64,000 nucleotides of DNA from an uncultured Modestobacter sp. (lineage in GTDB: Bacteria; Actinomycetota; Actinomycetes; Mycobacteriales; Geodermatophilaceae), in NCBI RefSeq assembly GCF_947486615.1, contig NZ_CANKUD010000006.1, forward strand, positions 222,325-286,324, read 5' to 3'. The notes under the pieces are model-generated. The model was not told where the DNA came from, made no database searches, and saw only the letters and a program-made list of their open reading frames with translations. Positions 56,264 to 63,932 of this stretch are shown here, one piece after another. The position numbers and the translations under genes are program-made. The first letter of the stretch is position 1. Every line of letters begins with the position of its first letter.

Positions 56264-57042
56264 GCGTTGCGGCCCTGGTCGAGCACGTAGCCGCGGTCGC
56301 AGATCTGCAGGCACCGCCGGGCGTTCTGCTCGACCATGATGATCGAGACCCCGGTGGCGTTGATCCGGCGGCAACGGATGAAGACCTCGTCCTGCAGGGC
56401 AGGGGAGAGGCCCGCCGACGGCTCGTCGAGCAGGAGCACCGACGGGTCCATCATCAGCGCGCGGCCCATGGCGACCATCTGCCGCTCACCGCCGGAGAGC
56501 GACCCGGCCTTGCCCTTGCGCCGCTCGCCGAGGAGCGGGAAGAGGTCGACGACGTAGTCGAAGCGCTCCTTGAACGTCTTGGGCCGCAGGTACACGCCCA
56601 TCTGCATGTTCTCTTCGATGGTGAGCGAGGGGAACACGTTGTTGTTCTGCGGCACGTAGCCGACACCGAGCTGCACCAGCCGGTGCGCGGGTGCCGAGGT
56701 GATGTCCTCCCCGCGCAGCGTGACCGACCCGGATCGCACCGGGATGAGGCCGAACAGCGCCTTCAGCAGGGTGGACTTGCCCGCGCCGTTGGGCCCGATG
56801 ATGCCCACCAGCTCGCCGTCCTGCAGGTAGAAGTCGCAGCCCCGCAGGATGTTCACGCCGGGCACGTAGCCGGCGATCAGCTCGTCGGCGCGCACCAGGG
56901 CGCCCTCGGCGAGCTTGACGTGCTCCTCGCGGGTCGCCGCCTTCTCCGCGGCGGAGAGCTCGCCACCGCCGGCGGCCGGCCCGTGGCCGGACCCGACCTG
57001 GGACATCGGGTCCTCGCCGGCCGGGTCGTCCAGGGTGCTCAT
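56182..57042 (-). CDS. livF: branched-chain amino acid ABC transporter ATP-binding protein LivF
   Basis: 286 residues. About 50 extra N-terminal residues precede the ATPase. Walker A GPNGAGKS at 83-90, signature LSGGERQM, Walker B LLLDEPSAGLSP, and switch His replaced by Gln in IIMVEQNAR, as is typical of LivF. It energises amino acid uptake with LivG. ATG 57042 overlaps the livG stop, with GAGGA upstream. Confidence 0.93.
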   Translation of the reverse strand: MSTLDDPAGEDPMSQVGSGHGPAAGGGELSAAEKAATREEHVKLAEGALVRADELIAGYVPGVNILRGCDFYLQDGELVGIIGPNGAGKSTLLKALFGLIPVRSGSVTLRGEDITSAPAHRLVQLGVGYVPQNNNVFPSLTIEENMQMGVYLRPKTFKERFDYVVDLFPLLGERRKGKAGSLSGGERQMVAMGRALMMDPSVLLLDEPSAGLSPALQDEVFIRCRRINATGVSIIMVEQNARRCLQICDRGYVLDQGRNAYTDTGRSLMNDPKVIELYLGTLAKVQ

Positions 57043-58049
57043 CGCGTCGTCCTCTTGCCGTCGGTGGTGTCCGCGCTGTGCCGGCCGCGTCGTTCCTCGG
57101 CGAGGGCGGCCTCGTCCTCGGCGAGCATCCGGTCCTCGTCCTCGACCGTCAGCGGGGCGTCGTGGTGGGCGCCCAGGTAGGCGTCGACCACGGCCTTGTT
57201 CTGGGAGATGGACTCCGGCGGGCCCTCGGCGATGACCTGGCCGGCGGCCATGACCACGACCCAGTCGCTGATGTCGCGGACGACGTCCATGTCGTGCTCG
57301 ACGAAGATGACCGTCATGCCCTCCTCGCGGAGGTCCTTGACGTGCCCGAGCAGGCTCTGGGTGAGCGCGGGGTTCACGCCCGCCATCGGCTCGTCGAGCA
57401 TGACCACCTTGGGCTCGCTCATCAGCGCCCGGGCCATCTCCAGCAGCTTGCGCTGGCCGCCGGAGAGGATCCCGGCGAAGTCGTCCTTCTTGGCGTCGAG
57501 CTTGAACCGGCGCAGCAGCTCCATCGCCCGCTCGGTGTTCGCCTTCTCCTGCGCCCGCCACGTGCCGGGCAGCAGGGCGCGGGCGAAGCTCTCGCCGCGC
57601 TGGCCCTGGGCGCCGAGCAGCATGTTCTGCAGCACGGTCAGCCGGGACAGCGCCTTGGTCAGCTGGAAGGTGCGCACCACACCGAGCCGGGCGACCTGGT
57701 GCGGGGACAGCTTGCCCAGCGGGCGGCCGTCGAAGGACCAGGTGCCGGTGTTGGGCTGGTCGAACCCGGTGAGCAGGTTGAACAGCGTGGTCTTGCCTGC
57801 ACCGTTCGGGCCGATCAGGCCGGTGATCCCGCCGCGCTGGATCTCCAGGTGGTCGACCGAGACGGCGGTGAGCCCGCCGAAGGTGCGGGTCACGCCGTCG
57901 ACGACGATCGCCGGGTCGGGCTTGGCGACGCCGACCTCCCAGGGGAGGTCGCGCAGCGCTGCCTGGGCCAGCCGCTGGGGGGCGGCCTGCCCGGACAGCT
58001 CGTCGGGGCGCGCCGCGTGGGCGCCGTGCGAGCCGATGTCAGCGGGCAT
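57039..58049 (-). CDS. livG: branched-chain amino acid ABC transporter ATP-binding protein LivG
   Basis: 336 residues. Walker A GPNGAGKT at 80-87, Q-loop VRTFQLTKAL, signature LSGGQRKL, Walker B VVMLDEPMAGVNP, and switch His in FVEHDMD. About 45 N-terminal and 50 acidic C-terminal residues exceed the usual LivG length (about 255). ATG 58049 lies within the end of livM (11-bp overlap). Confidence 0.93.
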   Translation of the reverse strand: MPADIGSHGAHAARPDELSGQAAPQRLAQAALRDLPWEVGVAKPDPAIVVDGVTRTFGGLTAVSVDHLEIQRGGITGLIGPNGAGKTTLFNLLTGFDQPNTGTWSFDGRPLGKLSPHQVARLGVVRTFQLTKALSRLTVLQNMLLGAQGQRGESFARALLPGTWRAQEKANTERAMELLRRFKLDAKKDDFAGILSGGQRKLLEMARALMSEPKVVMLDEPMAGVNPALTQSLLGHVKDLREEGMTVIFVEHDMDVVRDISDWVVVMAAGQVIAEGPPESISQNKAVVDAYLGAHHDAPLTVEDEDRMLAEDEAALAEERRGRHSADTTDGKRTTR

Positions 58050-59037
58050 CGAGCATCACCTCTCGTCGGTCACCGAAGATGCCCTGGGGCCGGAAGACCA
58101 GCAACAGGATGAGCCCCAGCCCGACCAGCACGAAGCGGATCTGCGCCACGTCGGTGGAGGTGAGCAGCTCGTCGGGGATCACCCCGTTGGAGATCAGCGC
58201 CCGCAGGCCGGTGTCGGCGAACTGCAGGATGAACAGCAGCAGCATCGACCCGATGACCGGGCCGAGCACGCGGGCGGCGCCACCGAGGATCAGCGCCGCG
58301 TAGGCCAGGAACGTGTTGGGGTTCTGGTACTGGTCGGGGTTGGCCGACCCGGTGTTCACCGCGTAGACCATGCCGCCGAAGGCACCGAAGACACCACCGA
58401 GCACCAGCGCCTGCAGCTTGTAGGCGTACACGTTCTTGCCCAGGGCCCGGACGGCGTCCTCGTCCTCCCGGATCGCCTTGAGCACGCGGCCCCACGGGCT
58501 GCGCATGAGCTGCCAGACGAGCAGGCTGAAGAGGATCACCAGGAGCCAGCCGACCGCGGCGACCCACAGCTCGCCGCCGCTCCAGCTGGTGCCGAGGATG
58601 TCGTAGCGGCGTCCGGTGTCCCAGGGGGCCAGGTCGATGAAGTCACGGTTGAACGCCGACAGACCCCGGGTTCCACCGGTGACCGGGGTGGCCGAGACCG
58701 ACCGGAAGACCAGCCTGAGCCCTTCCGCCGTCGCGATCGTGACGATGGCCAGGTAGTCGGCACGCAGCCGGAGCGTGGGCAGGCCCAGAAGCAGGGCGAG
58801 CACCACCGCTGCGGCCACGCCGACCAGGACGCCGACCCAGAAGGGCAGCCCCCACTGGCTCACCGAGATGGCGATGCCGAAGCCGCCGAGCATCGCGAAG
58901 GCGATCTGCCCGAAGTTGAGCAGCCCGGTGTAGCCGAAGTGGACGTTGATGCCGATGGCCAGCAGGGCGAAGAAGATCGCCTGGAAGCCCAGCGCCGCCT
59001 TGCCGGCGATCGCGAACGCGTTGATGAGTTCCGACAT
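58039..59037 (-). CDS. livM: branched-chain amino acid ABC transporter permease LivM
   Basis: 332 residues, 8-10 membrane helices. Family blocks [72 protein letters not shown] (coupling loop) and FRPQGIFG are present. Forms the channel with LivH. ATG 59037 is 4 bp after the livH stop. Confidence 0.93.
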   Translation of the reverse strand: MSELINAFAIAGKAALGFQAIFFALLAIGINVHFGYTGLLNFGQIAFAMLGGFGIAISVSQWGLPFWVGVLVGVAAAVVLALLLGLPTLRLRADYLAIVTIATAEGLRLVFRSVSATPVTGGTRGLSAFNRDFIDLAPWDTGRRYDILGTSWSGGELWVAAVGWLLVILFSLLVWQLMRSPWGRVLKAIREDEDAVRALGKNVYAYKLQALVLGGVFGAFGGMVYAVNTGSANPDQYQNPNTFLAYAALILGGAARVLGPVIGSMLLLFILQFADTGLRALISNGVIPDELLTSTDVAQIRFVLVGLGLILLLVFRPQGIFGDRREVMLDAR

Positions 59038-59041
59038 CGGG

Positions 59042-60412
59042 TCAGCCGATCCGGGCCCGGCTGCCCAGGATGCCCTGGGGGCGGATCACGAGGATGACGA
59101 TCAAGAGGAGCAGGCCTCCGACGTACTTCATGTCGTCCGGGATGACGAGGGTGGACATCTGTACGAAGACACCGACGATGACGCTGCCGACCAGGGCGCC
59201 GTAGGCCGTCCCCAGTCCGCCCAGCGTGACGCCGGCGAACATCAGCAGCAGCAGGCGGAAGCCCATGTCCCACTGGACCTGGTCGTTCAGCCCCAGCAGC
59301 ACACCGCCCAGGGTGGCCAGCGCGCCGCCCATCATCCAGACGACCAGGATCACCCGGTTGACGTCGATGCCGGAGGAGGCGGCGAGGTCGCGGTTGTCCG
59401 AGACCGCCCGCATGGCCTTGCCGATCTTGGTGCGCTGCAGCATGAGCGCCACCAGGACCAGGACGACGACGGAGATGATGATCGAGGCCAGCGACCGGTT
59501 GGTCATGGTGAAGACGCCGTAGTCGACCGAGCGCTGGCTCTGGAAGTCGCCGTAGGGGTTGGACGCGCCGCCGTAGACGATCTGGATCAGGTAGCGCAGC
59601 AGCAGCGACAACCCGATGGAGACGACGAGGGCGGCGACCAGGCCGGTGCCGCGGCGGCGCAGCGGCCGCCACAGTGCAAGTTCGTTGAGTGCACCCACGG
59701 CCGCTCCGACGACCAGGGCGATGATCGTGGCAGGGATCAGCGGGACGTCGCCGCGGACGTTGATGAACCAGGCGACGACCGCACCGATGGTGACCAGCTC
59801 GCCGTGCGCGAAGTTGGTCAGCCCGGTGGTGCCGAAGATCAGCGAGAGGCCGACCGCGCACATCGCGATCACCAGGCCGAACCGGAGCCCGTCGACCAGC
59901 AGCTGGATCGCGCGGATGTTGCCGCCGCCCGAGCCGGCCGAACCGTCGACCAGCCCGAAGTTCACCGGCTGCGAGCGGCCGTCGGCCACCTGCACGGTGC
60001 GGGAGTCCCCGTTGCCGAGCTCGACGCCCTCGGGGAGCGCCTCGGCGTCCAGGCTGATGGTGTAGCTGCCGGCCCCGGGCAGGTCGATGGCGAAGCGGCC
60101 GTCCTCGTCGGTCTCGACCGCGTCGACCTCCTCGCCGTCGGCGGTCTCGACGGTGACCTCGACGCCCTCGATCGGGCCGCTCCGGCTGGTCTGCAGCGTG
60201 CCGACCAGCTGCTCACCGACCGCCGAGGCGACACCGGGCACGAGGGTGGCGAAGGCCATCCCGAAGGCGGCGACCAGCAGGGCCAGGACCAGGGGACGGC
60301 GACCGCTGCGCCACCTGCGGGCTCCTCGACGGGCTGCTCGCGGTCCGCCCGGTGCCTCCCGGGTGGAACTGCGTTCCCCGTACCTCGTGGAGCGGTGGGG
60401 CGCGTGCGTCAC
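59042..60412 (-). CDS. livH: LivH permease with N-terminal anchor and beta-sandwich-like extracytoplasmic domain
   Basis: 456 residues against the usual about 300. Residues 1-38 are basic, 39-64 a hydrophobic anchor, and 66-155 a beta-rich acidic region (GTLQTSRSGPIEGVEVTV, TDEDGRFAIDLPGAGSYTI) that looks like a carboxypeptidase-regulatory/SdrD-type sandwich. A Gly-rich linker (157-164) follows, then the canonical LivH core (GLTNFAHGELVTIGA; TKIGKAMRAVSDNRDLAASSGI; VIRPQGILG). GTG 60412 has GAGGT upstream. First gene of the livHMGF operon. Confidence 0.92.
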   Translation of the reverse strand: MTHAPHRSTRYGERSSTREAPGGPRAARRGARRWRSGRRPLVLALLVAAFGMAFATLVPGVASAVGEQLVGTLQTSRSGPIEGVEVTVETADGEEVDAVETDEDGRFAIDLPGAGSYTISLDAEALPEGVELGNGDSRTVQVADGRSQPVNFGLVDGSAGSGGGNIRAIQLLVDGLRFGLVIAMCAVGLSLIFGTTGLTNFAHGELVTIGAVVAWFINVRGDVPLIPATIIALVVGAAVGALNELALWRPLRRRGTGLVAALVVSIGLSLLLRYLIQIVYGGASNPYGDFQSQRSVDYGVFTMTNRSLASIIISVVVLVLVALMLQRTKIGKAMRAVSDNRDLAASSGIDVNRVILVVWMMGGALATLGGVLLGLNDQVQWDMGFRLLLLMFAGVTLGGLGTAYGALVGSVIVGVFVQMSTLVIPDDMKYVGGLLLLIVILVIRPQGILGSRARIG

Positions 60413-60598
60413 TCGACCTCCCAGCCGTTGGATGTGAGCCGGGACAGTAACCCACCCCTGTTACGGGGATCGACCTGCTGGGACACACCGTGACCCATCT
60501 GCGACACGCCGACCTGGTAGGCCGGCACGGCGGAGGCCGTCGTGGACCCGTCGTGGGCAACGGATCGGCGTGGGAGGCCGTCGCGGCCCCACGCGGTC

Positions 60599-61003
60599 TC
60601 AGCGGGCCGGTCGGACCATGCAGGTCAGGCGGGCGGTCGCCGTCGCGCGGCCCGCCTCGTCAGTGACCTCGACCAGGTAGGTGGCCAGCGTCCGCCCGCG
60701 CCGGGCCGGCGTGCACACCGCCGTGACGACGCCGGCGGAGGCGCCGCGCAGGTAGCTGGCGTTGAGCTCGATGCCGACCACGTTGCCGCCCTGACCGGCG
60801 TGCAGCATCGCCGCCCACGACCCGACGCTCTCCACCAGCGCGCAGGTGGCGCCGCCGTGCAGCAGTCCGAAGGGCTGCTCGTTCCCGGCGACCGGCATGG
60901 TCGCGACCAGCCGTTCGGGGTCCCAGTCGGTGATCTGGATGCCGAGCTTCTCGTCCAGCGGGCCCTGGGTCTGCGGCAGCCATCCCGGTCGCATAGTGCT
61001 CAT
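60599..61003 (-). CDS. PaaI-family hotdog thioesterase
   Basis: 134 residues, single hotdog domain. The active-site pattern FGLLHGGATCALVESVGSWAA and NVVGIELNASYLRGA fits PaaI/YbgC-like acyl-CoA thioesterases. Substrate unknown (phenylacetyl-CoA or menaquinone-path hydroxynaphthoyl-CoA are examples in the family). ATG 61003 has TACCGT (complement of 61010-61015) 6 nt upstream. Divergent from polA with repeat copy C between. Confidence 0.88.
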   Translation of the reverse strand: MSTMRPGWLPQTQGPLDEKLGIQITDWDPERLVATMPVAGNEQPFGLLHGGATCALVESVGSWAAMLHAGQGGNVVGIELNASYLRGASAGVVTAVCTPARRGRTLATYLVEVTDEAGRATATARLTCMVRPAR

Positions 61004-61009
61004 GAGCGG

Positions 61010-61015
61010 ACGGTA
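61010..61015 (-). promoter_or_regulatory. -10 element TACCGT, thioesterase gene
   Basis: 6 nt before ATG 61003 on the minus strand; leaderless arrangement. Confidence 0.55.
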
Positions 61016-61023
61016 ACCGCCGG

Positions 61024-61080
61024 CCCTGCTGCAGGGGCCCGCGCTGAGCTCGCGAAGCGTGGGGGGCAGCAGGGTCCTTC
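61024..61080. repeat. dispersed structured repeat, copy C (upstream of polA)
   Basis: Reverse-oriented copy with perfect 9-bp arms CCCTGCTGC (61024-61032) and GCAGCAGGG (61066-61074), offset 42; it ends TCCTTC touching the TAGGAT hexamer of polA. Confidence 0.8.
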
Positions 61081-61086
61081 TAGGAT
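61081..61086 (+). promoter_or_regulatory. -10 element TAGGAT, polA
   Basis: 8 nt before ATG 61095 and directly adjacent to repeat copy C, so any -35 contact lies inside the repeat. Confidence 0.6.
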
Positions 61087-61094
61087 CGGCGGCG

Positions 61095-63827
61095 ATGTCC
61101 GCTCCTGCTGCTGCCCCCGCGTCCGCTCCCGCCGACGGCGCCCGTCCGCGGCTGCTGCTCCTCGACGGCCACTCGCTGGCCTACCGGGCCTTCTTCGCGC
61201 TCCCGGTGGAGAACTTCTCGACCACGACCGGTCAGCCGACGAACGCCGTCTACGGCTTCACGTCGATGCTGATCAACGTGCTGCGCGACGAGCAGCCCAG
61301 CCACCTGGCGGTGGCCTTCGATGTCAGCCGCAAGACGTTCCGCAGCGAGATCTACGCCGACTACAAGGCCAACCGCTCGGAGAGCCCGACCGACTTCCGC
61401 GGCCAGGTCAGCCTGGTGCAGGAGGTGCTCGGCGCGCTGCACGTGCCGGTGATCACCGCGGAGAACTACGAGGCCGACGACGTCATCGCCACGCTCACCG
61501 TGCAGGCGGTGGAGCAGGGCATGGACGTGCTGATCTGCACCGGCGACCGGGACGCGCTGCAGCTGGTGAACGAGCACGTGACCGTGCTCTACCCGCGCAA
61601 GGGCGTCTCCGACCTCACCCGGTTCACCCCGGAGGAGGTCGAGACCAAGTACGGCCTGACCCCGACCCAGTACCCGGACTTCGCCGCGCTCCGGGGCGAC
61701 CCGAGCGACAACCTGCCGAGCATCCCGAGCGTGGGCGAGAAGACCGCCGCGAAGTGGGTGCGCGAGTACGGCTCCCTGGACGCCCTCGTCGATCAGGTCG
61801 ACACCGTCAAGGGCAAGGTGGGGGAGAAGCTGCGCGAGCACCTCTCCTCGGTGCTGCAGAACCGGCGGCTCACCGAGCTCGACCGTGCCGTGCCGCTGGA
61901 GCTCGGGCCGGCCGACCTCGCCGTCCAGCCCTGGGACCGCAACGAGGTGCACACCCTCTTCGACAACCTGCAGTTCCGGGTGCTGCGCGACCGGCTCTTC
62001 GCCACCCTCGCCACCCCGGAGCCGGAGGTCGACGGCGGCTTCGAGGTCACCGCCGACCGCCTCGCCCCGGGTGAGCTGGCCGGCTGGCTCACCGCGCACG
62101 CGCGCACCGGGCACACCGGCGTCGTCTTCCGGGGCACGTGGGGCCGGGGTGCCGGTGAGCTGACCGGTCTGGCGCTGGCCGCCGCCGACGACCACGCCAC
62201 CTTCGTCGACCTCGGCCCCGACCTGGACGCCGCCGACGAGCAGGCGCTGGCCGGCTGGCTGGCCGACCCGGCGACGCCCAAGGTGGTGCACGAGGTCAAG
62301 GGCCCGCTGCTGGCGATCTGGAACCGCGGCTGGGACCTGCAGGGCATGGTCAGCGACACCGCGCTGGCGGCCTACCTGGTCAACCCCGGGCAGCGGTCGT
62401 TCGACCTCGGCGACCTGGCGGTGCGCTACCTGCGCCGCGAGCTCAAGGACGCCGCGGAACCGGAGGGCCAGCTGACCCTCGACGGGCTCGGCCCCTCGGA
62501 GGAGGACGTCGCCGCGGCTGCCGCGCACGCCGACGTCCTCAAGGCGGTGGCGGTCAACGACCTGTCCGACGCGCTGGAGCAGGTGCTCGGGCAGAAGGGC
62601 GGCGACCAGCTGCTCGGCGACATCGAGCTGCCGCTGACCCGGGTGCTCGCGGCCATGGAGCACCGGGGCATCGCCGCGGACCTGGAGTTCCTGCACGAAC
62701 TGCAGCGCGAGTTCGCCGCCGCGGTGACCGAGGCGGCCGACGAGGCGTACGCGGTCATCGGCAAGGAGATCAACCTCGGTTCGCCCAAGCAGCTGCAGGC
62801 GGTCCTCTTCGACGAGCTCGGGCTGCCCAAGACGAAGAAGAACAAGACCGGCTACACCACCGACGCCGAGGCGCTGACCTCGCTGCTGGCCTCCACCGGG
62901 CACCCGTTCCTCGAGCACCTGCTGCGGCACCGCGACGTCACCCGGCTGCGCACCGTCATCGACGGGCTGATCCCGATGGTCGACGAGGTCGGGCGGGTGC
63001 ACACCACCTACCAGCAGACGATCGCGGCCACCGGCCGGCTGTCCTCGACCGACCCGAACCTGCAGAACATCCCGATCCGCAGCGCCGAGGGTCGGCGGAT
63101 CCGCCAGGCGTTCGTCGTGGGCTCGGGTTACGAGTCGCTGATGACCGCCGACTACAGCCAGATCGAGATGCGGATCATGGCCCACCTCTCCGAGGACGCC
63201 GGGCTGATCGAGGCCTTCACCTCGGGGGAGGACCTGCACTCCTTCGTCGCCTCCCGGGCGTTCGGCATCCCGATCTCCGACGTCGACCCGGAGATGCGCC
63301 GCCGGATCAAGGCGATGAGCTACGGCCTGGCGTACGGGCTGAGCGCCTACGGCCTGGCCCAGCAGCTGCGGATCACCCCGGAGGAGGCGCGCGGGCAGAT
63401 GCACGCCTACTTCGAGCGCTTCGGCGGCATCCGCGACTACTTGGACGGCGTCGTCGACGACGCCCGGCAGACCGGCTACACCGAGACGACGCTGGGCCGG
63501 CGCCGCTACCTGCCCGACCTGACCAGCGACAACCGGCAGCGCCGGGAGATGGCCGAGCGGATGGCGCTCAACGCCCCCATCCAGGGCTCGGCCGCCGACG
63601 TGATCAAGGTGGCCATGCTCAACGTGGAGCGGGCGATCGAGGCCGAGGGCCTGCGGTCCAGGATGCTCCTGCAGGTGCACGACGAGCTGGTGCTCGAGGT
63701 GGCTGCCGGGGAGCACGAGGTGCTGGAGGCGCTGGTGCGCCGGGAGATGGCCGGTGCCGCGCAGCTCTCGGTGCCGCTGGAGGTCTCGGTCGGCTTCGGC
63801 ACCAGCTGGGACGCCGCCGCCCACTGA
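61095..63827 (+). CDS. polA: DNA polymerase I
   Basis: 910 residues. N-terminal 5'-3' exonuclease (LLLDGHSLAYRAFFALP, ADDVIATL, CTGDRDALQL, GDPSDNLPSIPSVGEKTA). The middle 3'-5' exonuclease fold lacks the DTE and Asp ligands (FRGTWG where the first acidic motif should be), so it is probably inactive, as in other actinobacteria. Polymerase motifs A (TADYSQIEMRI), B (RRRIKAMSYGLAYG) and C (LLQVHDELVLEV) are intact. ATG 61095 is set by TAGGAT. It stands between inverted repeat copies C and B. Confidence 0.97.
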   Translation: MSAPAAAPASAPADGARPRLLLLDGHSLAYRAFFALPVENFSTTTGQPTNAVYGFTSMLINVLRDEQPSHLAVAFDVSRKTFRSEIYADYKANRSESPTDFRGQVSLVQEVLGALHVPVITAENYEADDVIATLTVQAVEQGMDVLICTGDRDALQLVNEHVTVLYPRKGVSDLTRFTPEEVETKYGLTPTQYPDFAALRGDPSDNLPSIPSVGEKTAAKWVREYGSLDALVDQVDTVKGKVGEKLREHLSSVLQNRRLTELDRAVPLELGPADLAVQPWDRNEVHTLFDNLQFRVLRDRLFATLATPEPEVDGGFEVTADRLAPGELAGWLTAHARTGHTGVVFRGTWGRGAGELTGLALAAADDHATFVDLGPDLDAADEQALAGWLADPATPKVVHEVKGPLLAIWNRGWDLQGMVSDTALAAYLVNPGQRSFDLGDLAVRYLRRELKDAAEPEGQLTLDGLGPSEEDVAAAAAHADVLKAVAVNDLSDALEQVLGQKGGDQLLGDIELPLTRVLAAMEHRGIAADLEFLHELQREFAAAVTEAADEAYAVIGKEINLGSPKQLQAVLFDELGLPKTKKNKTGYTTDAEALTSLLASTGHPFLEHLLRHRDVTRLRTVIDGLIPMVDEVGRVHTTYQQTIAATGRLSSTDPNLQNIPIRSAEGRRIRQAFVVGSGYESLMTADYSQIEMRIMAHLSEDAGLIEAFTSGEDLHSFVASRAFGIPISDVDPEMRRRIKAMSYGLAYGLSAYGLAQQLRITPEEARGQMHAYFERFGGIRDYLDGVVDDARQTGYTETTLGRRRYLPDLTSDNRQRREMAERMALNAPIQGSAADVIKVAMLNVERAIEAEGLRSRMLLQVHDELVLEVAAGEHEVLEALVRREMAGAAQLSVPLEVSVGFGTSWDAAAH

Positions 63828-63828
63828 G

Positions 63829-63885
63829 GAAGGACCACCCTGCCCCCCACCGCTCGCAAGCTCGCGGCGGGCCCCTGCAGGGTGG
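63829..63885. repeat. dispersed structured repeat, copy B (after polA)
   Basis: Begins GAAGGACC 1 bp after the polA stop. Perfect 9-bp arms CCACCCTGC (63835-63843) and GCAGGGTGG (63877-63885), offset 42. Possible polA terminator. Confidence 0.8.
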
Positions 63886-63932
63886 CCGGAAGAGCCCGAC
63901 CAGAGGTGTCGGCGGCTGAAGGTTCGGTAGCG

